Positions 1 to 8,734 of a DNA stretch of 18,809 nt are shown piece after piece. Positions within the stretch are counted from its first letter, which is position 1, and each line of letters starts with the position of its first letter. Origin of the DNA: G963674505 sp964575975 (lineage in GTDB: Bacteria; Desulfobacterota; Desulfobacteria; Desulfobacterales; SKZT01). The stretch spans positions 1 through 18,809 of the forward strand of contig CAZNTU010000100.1 of assembly GCA_964575975.1 (NCBI GenBank). Reading direction: 5' to 3'. Both the position numbers and the translations under genes were made by a program. Under the pieces are notes generated by a model. That model did not search any database. It saw only the letters and a program-made list of their open reading frames with translations, and had not been told where the DNA came from.

Positions 1-63
1 AGGTTAGTTTTGGACATAGAATAACTTTATTTATGGCTATATTCAAGAGCGAAAGGCGCGTCG

Positions 64-97
64 AAGGTAACCAGACCATCCTGGTCTGGATTACCTT
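64..97 (-). terminator. Hairpin downstream of narK, probable operon 3' end
   Basis: Positions 64-78 and 82-97 form a 15-bp stem with one bulged base (A90) and a 3-nt loop. The arms are AAGGTAACCAGACCA and TGGTCTGG-A-TTACCTT. It begins 39 nt past the narK stop codon and is the only strong structure there, so it probably ends or protects the 3' end of the nar transcript. No U-run follows on the minus strand, so a classical intrinsic terminator is not proven. Rho-dependent ending or an RNA-stability hairpin are alternatives. Nothing else is recognisable in positions 1-135. Confidence 0.5.
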
Positions 98-135
98 TGC
101 CGCTCCCCACGAATCCGCGAGGAATCCGTGTTCTT

Positions 136-1443
136 TTAGTCGGATTCAGATTTTTTTTCGGTTTTCGCGAACCTGTGAAGAATATAGAAAAACAGGAGGG
201 AAACGACGCACAGCGCCGTAAATACCAGAAACCCGAGGGAATAGCCTCTCGGGCCGTAATATTTGACGAACAGGCCCATCAACGGCGGTATCGCGAAACC
301 GCCGAAGGCTCCCAAGCCTCCGACGATGCCGGCCGCCCCCCCGACGGCTCCCGGACTGTATTTGGGGACCAGTTTGAAAACGGCCGCGTTTGCGAACCCC
401 ATGCCCAACGCCATGAGCACCTCGCCGCCAGCGGCCAGCCAATGAAAACCCGCCGCGACCGCAATCACGACCGAACCTGCCAGGGTCACCAGAAACGAAA
501 CCAAGGCGACTGTCTCTCCCCCTGCGCGGTCGGACGCCCAGCCTCCCAAAATCCTCAGCAAGGAGCATGAAAGCGAATACAAGGCCGTCAGCAGGCCGGC
601 AGCCACCAAACCGAACCCGAAAAACTCCTCCCAATAGGTGGGAAACCAGACGGTAAGCGCTATGAACCCGCCGAAAGAGACGAAATACAGATAGGTCAGA
701 ATCCACGTGCGCCAGTCGGCCGCCGCTTTCTTGAGGCTTTCCGTCGCCTTTCCGGACGGGAACAGTTCCTCGCCGCAAACGTTCATCAACGCATTCTTGT
801 CGATCTCGATCCCCATCTGCCGGTATTGAAAATAAGGTGCGTCCTTCATGAAAATCGCCACCAGGAAAACAAGCGCCAGGACGAACAAAAACCAGATCGT
901 GTACGAGGTTTTGAAACCGAAGCTTACGACCATCGCGGGGAGGATCAACGCAAAAACGCCCGGCCCCAGGTTGCCCGCGCCCGCGTAGATGGCCAGTGCG
1001 GAGCCCTGCTTTTCCTGGGAATGCCAATAGGAGACGGTCGGGATACCCACGGAAAAAACGGCGATTCCGCACCCGCACAAAACGCCCGCCAGTAAAAACA
1101 ATGGGTACTGGGAAATGTCGGGGGACGGAAAAAGCCAAAAGAGCAAAGTGATGCACAAGATTCCGGCGGCCGCCAGTCCCAACAGGATCAGGATCGGCTT
1201 TTTCCCGCCGTAGCGATCCACCATGGCGCCGAAAGGGATTCTCATGAGCGATCCGGTCAAGGCCGGACTCGACGACAGCAGCGCCATCAAAAAGGCGCTC
1301 ATCTCCATGGATTCCCGCAACCTGGTCACGATGGGTCCGTAAGCCGACACTCCCGCGAAACCGCCGAAAAACGCCAGCGTAGCCCACGTCAGCGCCGCTT
1401 TCTTGCTAGACTTCGCGTAACAAACCGCCTGGTCCCGTTTCAT
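136..1443 (-). CDS. narK: NarK-family nitrate/nitrite MFS transporter
   Basis: This 435-residue polytopic inner-membrane protein of the major facilitator superfamily should import nitrate and/or export nitrite for the reductase encoded upstream. The two membrane arginines that bind the anion in NarK proteins appear to be present: R68 in LMRIPFGAMVDRYGG (TM2) and R297 in LLRILGGWASDR. Two Gly-rich nitrate-signature segments are visible, YAGAGNLGPG near 153-162 and GIVGGLGAFGGFAIP near 370-385. Length fits a 12-TM NarK. The start lies 26 nt after the narI stop and has an AAGAGG ribosome-binding site about 10 nt upstream, so it is the last gene of the nar operon. Sequence alone does not settle whether it is a proton symporter or an antiporter. 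Confidence 0.93.
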   Translation of the reverse strand: MKRDQAVCYAKSSKKAALTWATLAFFGGFAGVSAYGPIVTRLRESMEMSAFLMALLSSSPALTGSLMRIPFGAMVDRYGGKKPILILLGLAAAGILCITLLFWLFPSPDISQYPLFLLAGVLCGCGIAVFSVGIPTVSYWHSQEKQGSALAIYAGAGNLGPGVFALILPAMVVSFGFKTSYTIWFLFVLALVFLVAIFMKDAPYFQYRQMGIEIDKNALMNVCGEELFPSGKATESLKKAAADWRTWILTYLYFVSFGGFIALTVWFPTYWEEFFGFGLVAAGLLTALYSLSCSLLRILGGWASDRAGGETVALVSFLVTLAGSVVIAVAAGFHWLAAGGEVLMALGMGFANAAVFKLVPKYSPGAVGGAAGIVGGLGAFGGFAIPPLMGLFVKYYGPRGYSLGFLVFTALCVVSLLFFYILHRFAKTEKKSESD

Positions 1444-1469
1444 TGCTTCAAAAACCTCTTTTCAAAAGA

Positions 1470-2138
1470 TCATGCCGGTTTTCTCCGGAAGACGATCAGA
1501 CTCCGGTAGAGGTATTGCACAGGGACGCTCCAGATATGCACCAGTCGCGAAAAAGGGGAGTACGCGAAAAGCGCGAAAGCCGTAATGATGTGCAACTTGT
1601 AGCTGGGAGGCACCGGCATCATCAACTCGGGCTCCGGCTTGAAAATCAAAATCGACCGAATCCACGGTGCTACCGTATCCAGCACGTAGTAATGGCCGAA
1701 AAGCACGTTGTACAAACCGATTCCCGATACGAGAAAAAGAAAGAGGATCAGGATGAAATCGTTTGGCTCTGTGCGCGCCCATACTCTTCTGTAAGTTATC
1801 CGCCTGAAAATCATGACGATCAGCCCCAGCACGGTCAACGTCCCCACCGCGAGCCCGGAATAGTAGGCGATCTCGGTGTGGGCCTGCCCGGAGATCCCCA
1901 CCGAGTCGTAGTAACGCTGGGGTATCAGCATGCCTCCGGCGTGTCCGATCAAGGTTGAAATAACGCCCCAGTGAAACATGGTCGTCCCGTATGCAAGCGT
2001 CTCCGATTCCAGCATCTGACTCGATTTCGCGTTCCACCTGTAAAAGTCCGTCGCATACCTGTACGCATGGCCGACCGCGAAAATGGTCAGCGATATGTAG
2101 GGAAACACCATAAACGCGAGAGTATTGAATAGTTCCAT
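1470..2138 (-). CDS. narI: Respiratory nitrate reductase gamma subunit (cytochrome b)
   Basis: This 222-residue membrane subunit oxidises quinol and passes electrons through two b haems to NarH. The haem ligands match the E. coli pattern closely: H56 in MFHWGV, H66 in IGHAGG, and H183 and H201 in the C-terminal region YKLHI...FSRLVHIWSVPV. The last pair is 18 residues apart, as in E. coli NarI. Five membrane segments are expected for the family and fit the hydrophobicity. An AAAGGGGG ribosome-binding site precedes the start. A gap of 113 nt separates it from narJ, the longest gap in the operon, and narK follows after 26 nt. Confidence 0.96.
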   Translation of the reverse strand: MELFNTLAFMVFPYISLTIFAVGHAYRYATDFYRWNAKSSQMLESETLAYGTTMFHWGVISTLIGHAGGMLIPQRYYDSVGISGQAHTEIAYYSGLAVGTLTVLGLIVMIFRRITYRRVWARTEPNDFILILFLFLVSGIGLYNVLFGHYYVLDTVAPWIRSILIFKPEPELMMPVPPSYKLHIITAFALFAYSPFSRLVHIWSVPVQYLYRSLIVFRRKPA

Positions 2139-2251
2139 GATTCGAATCCCCCTTTATGTCGATTCGGAGTTGGTTCAAAAAATACCAATACCCGCGAAGG
2201 ACTTGTGTTAAAACCAGCCCCCATTGAACGAACCAGTTGACGATGAAACCT

Positions 2252-2803
2252 TCAACGACCGTGGCATCGCCTTTTGCGATCGTTTGTTTTCGCCGAATTT
2301 CCCTTGATCATGCCGGAAATCGATTCGAACAGATGCGAATAGACGCTTCCCGCATCTTTCAGTCTGCAGCCGATCCCGGCGATTTCGGCCGAGTAATCTC
2401 CCAAAAGTTTCCTGCGCGAGCTTTCGTCGCAAACGGACAGAAACTCGAGAACCAACGGAAAAAAATCCGGAAGCTCCGACGTCGCGGTCTCGTATCCCGA
2501 TTTTTCGTATTCCTCCCGCAATCGCGCCAAAGCGACCCCGCGATCCTTGCCGTCGCCATACTTGTGGTACGTGAGGTTCAGACAGGTGGACGGATTCAGG
2601 TCGAAAGCGGAGCAATAGCACTCCTGAAGCTCCAGAAGCGTCTTTTTAGAGATCGCGTTCAGGAATTTCTCGATCGTTCGAAACTCGCGGTCTTCGAAGC
2701 ATATTTCCGCCGCCTCTCTGATTTCGCCTGCCCAATCCGCGAATTCCCGGTCCGGATATTGGAGAAGCAAGGACGCGATTTTGAACTGAAAGTCCTTGTT
2801 CAT
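2252..2803 (-). CDS. narJ: Nitrate reductase molybdenum cofactor assembly chaperone
   Basis: This 183-residue cytoplasmic protein of the NarJ/TorD chaperone family binds apo-NarG and helps insert the Fe-S cluster and molybdenum cofactor before membrane docking. Family-like features are the N-terminal FQFKIASLLLQYPD, a central ECYCSAFDLNPSTCLNLTYHKYGDGKDRG and SELPDFFPLVLEFLS. It is shorter than E. coli NarJ (about 236 residues), mainly at the C-terminus. The ATG overlaps the narH stop as ATGA, which implies translational coupling. A much longer reading frame runs upstream in the same frame but is antisense-free shadow coding inside narH, so the ATG at 2803 is the sensible start. Confidence 0.93.
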   Translation of the reverse strand: MNKDFQFKIASLLLQYPDREFADWAGEIREAAEICFEDREFRTIEKFLNAISKKTLLELQECYCSAFDLNPSTCLNLTYHKYGDGKDRGVALARLREEYEKSGYETATSELPDFFPLVLEFLSVCDESSRRKLLGDYSAEIAGIGCRLKDAGSVYSHLFESISGMIKGNSAKTNDRKRRCHGR

Positions 2804-4218
2804 AGCAACCCCATGCTTCCTTGGCGGTTGTAGAGGATTTCCGGGCGGGAATTGTTGCCGGATGGAATGACGAACCGGTCCTTGTATTTGGCGATCGCCA
2901 GAAGGTTGTACATTTCGTGGGCCGTTTCCTCGTCCAGTCCCGCCTTTCTCAATACGTCCGCGTCTTTCTCCGGGCCGACGCGAACCGACCGCATGTATTT
3001 TCGAACGGCGGTCAGCTTGGCGAGGGCCGCCCTCACGGGAGACTCGTCCCCGGCGGTCAACAGATTCGCGAGATACCGCAAGGGAATCCGCATGGGCTCC
3101 AAGGGCCCTTCTTTCGTCTCCTCTCTTTTTCCGTACGGATCGACCGGGCTCAGCGGAGGAACGTACCAGACCATGGGGAGAGTTCCGAACTCGGGATGAA
3201 GCGGCAGGGCCAGGCGCCACTTTTTCATCAGCTTGTACACGGGAGACCGTCGCGCCGCCGAAAGAAACGATTCCGGGATTCCCTGCTCCCGCGCGGCTTC
3301 CAGAACATTCTCGTCCTCGGGATTCAGCATGATATCCAAATGCGCCGGATAGATAGCCTTCGCTTTCTCCACGGACGACGCTTCCGCTATACGGTCCGCG
3401 TCGTACAGAATCACGCCGATATAACGCAATCTTCCCACGCAGGTCTGCGCGCAAAGAGTCGGCAGACCGTTCTCCACACGGGGATAGCAGAATATGCATT
3501 TTTCCGAGACACCCCGTTTCCAGTTCATGTACACCTTTTTGTACGGGCAGCCGGTCACGCAATATCGCCAACCTCTGCAACGAGTCTGGTCCACCAGCAC
3601 GATGCCGTCCTCGTCCCGCTTGTAGAGCGCCCCGGACGGGCACGACGCCACGCACCCCGGATGAAGGCAGTGCTCGCACAAGCGGGGCACGTAAAACATG
3701 AAGGTTCGCTCGAACCGCAGATAGTCCTCGTGGTCGATCCCCGCGAAATTGACATCGCCGCTGCCGGTTTCGCTCACCCCCGCCAAGTCGTCCTCCCAGT
3801 TCGGCCCCCAGTTCACGTCCATGTCGTCCCCGGAGATCAGCGACCGGGGGCGCAGCGACGGCTGGTGTCTTCGGGGCGGGCTGTCGGTCAGTTTCCTGTA
3901 GTCGTACGTCCAAGGCTCGTAATACTGGTCGATAGTGGGCATGTCCGGGTTGTGGAATATCCTCAAAAGCTTGTACGCCCGACCGCCGGCTTTCAAACGA
4001 GTCTTCCCGTTCTTGACCTCCCATCCGCCCCGGTAGACCTCCTGGTTTTCCCATTTTTTCGGATAGCCTATTCCCGGTTTGGTTTCCACGTTGTTGAACC
4101 ACATGTACTCGGCGCCTTCCCGGTTGGTCCACACGTTTTTGCAGGGGATCGAGCAGGTGTGGCATCCCAGGCACTTGTCCAAATTCAGGACCATGGTCGT
4201 TTGGGCCTTAATCCTCAT
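2800..4218 (-). CDS. narH: Respiratory nitrate reductase beta (iron-sulfur) subunit
   Basis: This 472-residue cytoplasmic Fe-S subunit relays electrons from NarI haems to NarG. Four cluster-binding Cys sets are visible: C16/C19/C22/C26; C181/C184/C189/C193; C214/W217/C220/C224; and C241/C244/C256/C260. The Trp at 217 replacing a Cys (CRGWRYCVTGC) is the hallmark of the [3Fe-4S] cluster in NarH. It is about 40 residues shorter than E. coli NarH (512). Its start overlaps the end of narG by 11 nt and its stop overlaps the narJ start, so the three genes are tightly coupled. The ATG at 4218 gives the same first-cysteine position as E. coli. Confidence 0.97.
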   Translation of the reverse strand: MRIKAQTTMVLNLDKCLGCHTCSIPCKNVWTNREGAEYMWFNNVETKPGIGYPKKWENQEVYRGGWEVKNGKTRLKAGGRAYKLLRIFHNPDMPTIDQYYEPWTYDYRKLTDSPPRRHQPSLRPRSLISGDDMDVNWGPNWEDDLAGVSETGSGDVNFAGIDHEDYLRFERTFMFYVPRLCEHCLHPGCVASCPSGALYKRDEDGIVLVDQTRCRGWRYCVTGCPYKKVYMNWKRGVSEKCIFCYPRVENGLPTLCAQTCVGRLRYIGVILYDADRIAEASSVEKAKAIYPAHLDIMLNPEDENVLEAAREQGIPESFLSAARRSPVYKLMKKWRLALPLHPEFGTLPMVWYVPPLSPVDPYGKREETKEGPLEPMRIPLRYLANLLTAGDESPVRAALAKLTAVRKYMRSVRVGPEKDADVLRKAGLDEETAHEMYNLLAIAKYKDRFVIPSGNNSRPEILYNRQGSMGLL

Positions 4219-7200
4219 ACCATTCCACCTCTTGCGCCTTTCTCACCACGACGGCCTCGTCGCGTTGCGGGCCCGTGGGGCCGTAATAGTTGAACCCGTA
4301 GCTGAATTGCGCGTACCCGCCGATCATTTGGGTGGGCTTGACCAGGATGCGGGTGACGCTGTTGTGGGTTCCGCCGCGCTGGCCCGACCGTTTGGACCCC
4401 GGCGTGTTGATCAGCCTCTCCTGAGCGTGGTACATGAACGCCTTGCCTCTGGGAATCCGATGGCTCACCACGGCCTTGGCCATGACGATTCCGTTGACGT
4501 TGAAGCATTCCACCCAGTCGTTGTCCTTCACGTCGATGGAGTCGGCGTCCTCGTTGTTGAGCCAGATCGCCTCCCCTCCCCTGAACAGGGTGAGCATGAC
4601 CAGCGTGTCCGAGTAGGTGCTGTGGATGGACCACTTGGAATGAGGAGTCAGGTAGTTCAGCACGATTTCCTTGCCGCTCTCCCGGGAAAGCTTCGTGGAC
4701 CCCAGGGCCGCCATGTCCAACGGCGGGCGGTACACGGGAAGCGCCTCTCCGAACTCGAGCATCCACTCGTGGTCCAGGTAGAAATGGGCTCTTCCGGTCA
4801 ACGTGCGGAACGGAATTTTCTCTTCGATGTTGATCACGAACGGGGAGTAGCGACGATTTTCGGATTCCACGCCCGACCAGACGGGGGATGTGATGATTTT
4901 CCTGGGATGGGCCGTTATATCGTCGAAGGCAAGCCGTTCCGCCTCGCGATCCAGACACAGGTGCGTCAGGCTCAATCCCGTTTTTTGCTCCATTGTCTTC
5001 CAGGCTTTCAGCGCCGCCTTTCCGTTGGTTTCGGGCGAGAGAGCCAGGATCGCCATGGCGGCCGCGCGTCCGTCGGAAATGTCGGGCATTCCCTGGCCGA
5101 CCCCGGGCGTCTTGACGGTCCCCAACTCCTTTTTCAACAGCTCGTATTCCTCCCGGGCAAGCCAGGACAGGCCTTTCGCTCCGATGCCCGCCTCGGCCGC
5201 GAGCGGACCCAGCGAAGTCATCATCTTAAAGGTATTTTCGTAGTCGCGGGTCACGACCTTCAAATTCGGGAACGTTTTTCCCGGTATGGCAGGCGAATCC
5301 CCGTGTTTCCAGTCCGGAACGAACGGCTGGGCAATCTCGTCGGCCGAGTCGTGCATCAGCGGAGTGGCGACGAGGTCCTTCTCCTTTCCCAAATGGCCTT
5401 TGGCCAAATCGGAGAACTTTTCGGCTATGGTCTTGAACTGCTCCCAGTTTGTCTTGGTGTCCCAAGGCGGATCGATGGCGGGGTTGAACGGGTGGATGAA
5501 CGGATGGAGATCTGTGGTGCTCAAGTCGTGCATTTCGTACCAGGAGGCCGCCGGGAGCGCGATATCGGCGTACAGCGCGCTCGTGGACATTCGAATCTCC
5601 AGCGTGACGAGAAGGTCCAGCTTGCCTTCGGGAGCGGGTCTGTTCTCGATTTCCGAAGGCCGTTTTTCGCTTTCCTCGGCGAAAACGGCGTTCTCGACTC
5701 CCAGGAGATGCTTCAGGAAATACTCGTGTCCCTTTCCGCTCGCTCCCAGCACGTTGCCCCGCCACAAAAAAAGGACACGGGGGAAATTGTTCGGATTGTC
5801 AGGGTCCTCGGCCGCGAAACGGACCTCTCCCTTTTTGATTCTCTCCACCGTCCGCTCGACGATTTCCCGGTCGGAAGTCGCCCCGCTTTCCTCCGCTTCA
5901 CGGCAAAGGTCGAGCGGGTTCCTGTCGAATTGCGGGTAGGAGGGAAGCCATCCGCAACGGGCGGCTATGACGTTGCAGTCGGCAAGGTGTCGTTCCGGCA
6001 TTTTGCCTTTGTAAAGAGGGGATGCGATGTATGCGGAGTCGAACGTCTCGTACCGCCATTGGCACGTGGCGAAATAGAAAAACGACGTCCCGTTCTGCAT
6101 CCTGGGCGGACGCATCCAATCCAGTCCGAAGGCCAGCTGAGCCCAGCCGCTTACGGGCCGAAGCTTCTCCTGTCCCACGTAATGGGCCCACCCGCCTCCG
6201 TTCACCCCTTGGCATCCGCACAGGTTGGTTATGTTCAAGATGGTCCGGTAGATCATGTCGCTATGATACCAGTGGTTGGAGCCCGCTCCCAGAAAGATCA
6301 TGGCCCTGCCCTTGGTTTTCTCCGCCGTGTCGGCAAATCCTCGGGCAACCCTGACGACGTCCTCCGCGCGAACCCCGGTAAGAGGTTCCTGCCAAGCCGG
6401 AGTATAGGGCGAGGGATCGTCGTAGCTCTTTGGAAAATCCTTGCAAGGATAGTCCTCCGGAAGATTGGTTCCCTCGGGAAACGCGATTCCGAGATTGGCC
6501 GCCATCAGGTCGAACACCGTCGCAACCTTTATGCTCCCCTTTTCCGTTTCGATTGTCTTGCAGGGCACATACCCCTTCTTGACCTTTGATCCGGAAAACT
6601 CGAAAACCGGAAACGAAATTAGAACCCACCCGTCGTTGTCCTTGGAGAAGCTCAACAGGGGATCGATTTCCTCGCCCGTTTCGGAATCCTTCAAGTGCAG
6701 GTTCCAGTTGGCCCGCCCGTCCCACCGGCAGCCTACGCTTCCGTTGGGAAAAGCGAACCTGCCGGATTTTGTATCGAAGACCGCCGTCTTCCAGTCGGCG
6801 TTGCCCATGTCCGCGCCCAAGTCCGAGGCTCTCAGAAAACGCGTGGAAACGTAATGTTCGCCGTCGAAGTCGATATGCACGGCAAACGGCAAATCCGTGT
6901 ATTGCTTGGCGTAACTCGTAAAATACTCGGATTGCCGGTCGATGTAGTATTCCTTGAAGATCACGCAGGTCATGGCCATGGCCAGGGCGGCGTCCGTGCC
7001 CGCCTTGACCGGAAGCCAGTCGTCGGCGAATTTCACGTACTCCGCGTAATCCGGCGCCACGGCCACCACGTGGGTCCCCTTGTAACGCGATTCCGTGTAG
7101 AAATGCGCGTCCGGCGTGCGGGTCAAGGGAATATTGGTTCCCCAGACGATCATGTAGTCGGCGTCGAACCAGTCGGCGCTTTCTGGAACGTCGGTCTGCT

Positions 7201-7927
7201 CCCCCCATACCTGCGGCGACGCCGGGGGCAGGTCGCAGTACCAGTCGTAGAAACTGAGCATGGAGCCGCCGATCAGGCTGAGAAACCTGGCCCCGGAGGC
7301 GTAGCAGACCATGGACATGGCCGGGATGGGCGTGAAGCCGAATACGCGGTCGGGCCCGTATTTCCCGACCGTGTGGACCAGAGCGGCCGCGATCAGCGTC
7401 GCGGCCTCGTCCCATGAAACCCGGACCAATCCTCCCTTGCCCCTTGCCCTCTGGAATCGCCTGACCTTTTCGGGGTCGTCGGAAATGTTCCTCCACGCGT
7501 CTACGGGGTCGGAGGTCCGTTCCAGCTCTCTTCTCCACGTTTCCAGGAGCGCGGATCGGACGTATGGATACTTCAGGCGGACGGGGCTGTAAGTATACCA
7601 TGAAAACGTGCATCCCCTGGGGCAGCCACGGGGCTCGTGGTCGGGATAGTCCGGCCCGTTTCCCGGATAGTCCGTCCTCTGCACCTCCCAGACGATCACC
7701 CCGTTTTTCACGTACACGTCCCAGGAACACGACCCCGTGCAGTTCACTCCGTGGGTGGAACGGACCTTCCTGTCGTACCGCCACCTGTCGCGGTAAAAAT
7801 CCTCCCACTCCCTCTGCCCGCATCGCAGTTGCGCGCGCTTTTCGGAAAACTTGGTCTCGCGGCACGTGTCGCCCTTCGCCTTCGACCTCAAAAATCGAAG
7901 GGAGGACAGTTTTTTGTTGGCATCCAT
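4208..7927 (-). CDS. narG: Respiratory nitrate reductase alpha (Mo-bisMGD catalytic) subunit
   Basis: This catalytic subunit of about 1239 residues reduces nitrate to nitrite at a Mo-bis(MGD) centre facing the cytoplasm. The N-terminal cluster ligands are intact: His and two Cys in STHGVNCTGSC, and a Cys in EPRGCPRGC 43 residues after the His, the same spacing as E. coli NarG. The Mo-ligand Asp is expected in YDWYCDLPPASPQ (about residue 231). Colinearity with E. coli NarG (1247 residues) runs to the C-terminal GGYAQFSYGFNYYGPTG. No twin-arginine motif is seen, only a vestigial N-terminus, which supports cytoplasmic orientation. An in-frame TTG sits immediately upstream at 7930 and could be the real start. 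It is the first gene of narGHJIK. Confidence 0.97.
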   Translation of the reverse strand: MDANKKLSSLRFLRSKAKGDTCRETKFSEKRAQLRCGQREWEDFYRDRWRYDRKVRSTHGVNCTGSCSWDVYVKNGVIVWEVQRTDYPGNGPDYPDHEPRGCPRGCTFSWYTYSPVRLKYPYVRSALLETWRRELERTSDPVDAWRNISDDPEKVRRFQRARGKGGLVRVSWDEAATLIAAALVHTVGKYGPDRVFGFTPIPAMSMVCYASGARFLSLIGGSMLSFYDWYCDLPPASPQVWGEQTDVPESADWFDADYMIVWGTNIPLTRTPDAHFYTESRYKGTHVVAVAPDYAEYVKFADDWLPVKAGTDAALAMAMTCVIFKEYYIDRQSEYFTSYAKQYTDLPFAVHIDFDGEHYVSTRFLRASDLGADMGNADWKTAVFDTKSGRFAFPNGSVGCRWDGRANWNLHLKDSETGEEIDPLLSFSKDNDGWVLISFPVFEFSGSKVKKGYVPCKTIETEKGSIKVATVFDLMAANLGIAFPEGTNLPEDYPCKDFPKSYDDPSPYTPAWQEPLTGVRAEDVVRVARGFADTAEKTKGRAMIFLGAGSNHWYHSDMIYRTILNITNLCGCQGVNGGGWAHYVGQEKLRPVSGWAQLAFGLDWMRPPRMQNGTSFFYFATCQWRYETFDSAYIASPLYKGKMPERHLADCNVIAARCGWLPSYPQFDRNPLDLCREAEESGATSDREIVERTVERIKKGEVRFAAEDPDNPNNFPRVLFLWRGNVLGASGKGHEYFLKHLLGVENAVFAEESEKRPSEIENRPAPEGKLDLLVTLEIRMSTSALYADIALPAASWYEMHDLSTTDLHPFIHPFNPAIDPPWDTKTNWEQFKTIAEKFSDLAKGHLGKEKDLVATPLMHDSADEIAQPFVPDWKHGDSPAIPGKTFPNLKVVTRDYENTFKMMTSLGPLAAEAGIGAKGLSWLAREEYELLKKELGTVKTPGVGQGMPDISDGRAAAMAILALSPETNGKAALKAWKTMEQKTGLSLTHLCLDREAERLAFDDITAHPRKIITSPVWSGVESENRRYSPFVINIEEKIPFRTLTGRAHFYLDHEWMLEFGEALPVYRPPLDMAALGSTKLSRESGKEIVLNYLTPHSKWSIHSTYSDTLVMLTLFRGGEAIWLNNEDADSIDVKDNDWVECFNVNGIVMAKAVVSHRIPRGKAFMYHAQERLINTPGSKRSGQRGGTHNSVTRILVKPTQMIGGYAQFSYGFNYYGPTGPQRDEAVVVRKAQEVEWYED

Positions 7928-7937
7928 CAACGAGTTT

Positions 7938-7944
7938 CACCTCC
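7938..7944 (-). promoter_or_regulatory. Strong ribosome-binding site of narG
   Basis: The minus strand reads GGAGGTG here, a near-perfect anti-16S match. It leaves 7 nt to a TTG at 7930 and 10 nt to the ATG at 7927, so spacing alone allows either start. The ATG was chosen because it is the stronger codon; the difference is one residue. Confidence 0.75.
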
Positions 7945-8417
7945 AAAATGTCCCGAATAACAACTCCTCCAACGAATTCAATATCATTCGCGAATTTACT
8001 CGAATATAGGGTATGGACAGCAGTTTCGGGTTCTGAAGCAAGTATATGGAAAATAGTCCTCGCATCGATCGGACAAGGCAATGCCGATCGCGATCTTTCA
8101 CTGGCGTTTGCCGCTTTTAGCCGAGGATCAAGTTTTCGAAGCACAGCTTGCCTGATATTGTATTGAAAGTATGCGTTAGGATCTGTCTCTCGGGATTTCT
8201 TGCGTGATTGGCTGCGATGATTTTTGAAGCTTTCAATCACTTTTTATAATTTTTCAGGGTTCTTTAATTCCGAAAAGCAAAATCAAATATTGACAAAGAA
8301 TGACAGGTATTATAGAAAAGATTTGTCACTTTCGAATTGTTTTATTTTTCAAGGCGTTTGGGTAAATCATGAGGAAGGCCGACTTAAAGGTCAAATGCCG
8401 CCCCATATGTTTCTTGT

Positions 8418-8436
8418 CCTCCCGAATTCCGGGAGG
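8418..8436. repeat. Perfect 7-bp GC-rich hairpin
   Basis: CCTCCCG (8418-8424) pairs with CGGGAGG (8430-8436) across an AATTC loop. No U-run follows on either strand, so it is not a classical terminator. Function unknown; it may be part of a structured leader or an operator. Confidence 0.5.
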
Positions 8437-8490
8437 TACGCTTTCGACCAATCGGTAAAGAGATCGTTGTTTTCGTTGTTCGGTAAAACA

Positions 8491-8511
8491 TGCGGATTGG
8501 GTTAATCCGCA
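8491..8511. repeat. Perfect 8-bp inverted repeat
   Basis: TGCGGATT (8491-8498) pairs with AATCCGCA (8504-8511) across a GGGTT loop. On the minus strand it is followed by TGTTTT, a weak terminator-like tail; on the plus strand there is no U-run. It could be an operator, a weak terminator or a leader hairpin. Confidence 0.5.
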
Positions 8512-8734
8512 GCTTGGTGTTTATGAGAGAAAAAGAGGGCTTGTTTTTGAGAGTCGCTCTCTTTCCTGGAATCCATCTAAGATCGGGAATCGAAACAGCA
8601 ACGCCCAATTTCGAATTTAACCCGTATTGATGACTTTCGGCAGAAACTTGAAGTCATTGGGGAAATTTTAGACTTCGGCTTGTTCGTCTTCTCAAAACTC
8701 GCTTCGAACGAAGCTTAAAAAAACGAGACCAGCA

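Larger units (their letters stand above)
7928..8734. other. Divergent intergenic region between nar and minor-pilin operons
   Basis: About 0.8 kb without a convincing gene. The longest frame (8224-8505, plus, 93 codons) has no recognisable motif and no good ribosome-binding site. The centre (about 8220-8350) is AT-rich. It holds a TATAAT at 8245-8250 with a poor -35 (TTTGAA, 16-nt spacer), a possible plus-strand promoter about 480 nt ahead of the pilin genes. A TTGACA at 8290-8295 has no good -10 partner. No clear promoter or FNR box (TTGAT-N4-ATCAA) for narG was found on the minus strand. Perfect hairpins lie at 8418-8436, 8491-8511 and 8549-8561, and a short GCTTCG/CGAAGC inverted repeat at 8701-8714 sits just ahead of the first pilin gene. 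No c-di-GMP riboswitch core was seen. Confidence 0.6.

Noticed and set aside
2804..4174. Upstream extension of the narJ frame to 640 codons
   Set aside because: The extra part lies inside narH in another frame and is low-complexity Arg/Gly-rich; the ATGA overlap at 2803 is the natural start.
4079..6589. 836-codon open frame on the plus strand opposite narG/narH
   Set aside because: It is antisense to strongly conserved narG and narH, has no recognisable domain and arises from GC-biased codon use. The same applies to long frames at 2821-4293 (plus) and 6261-8240 (minus).
8224..8505. 93-codon plus-strand frame in the nar-pilin intergenic region
   Set aside because: No ribosome-binding site, no family features, and it runs across two perfect hairpins.
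8645..8665. Sigma-54 promoter near CGGCAGAAACTTGAA upstream of the first pilin gene
   Set aside because: The spacing between the GG and GC elements is one base short and the -12 GC is not present.
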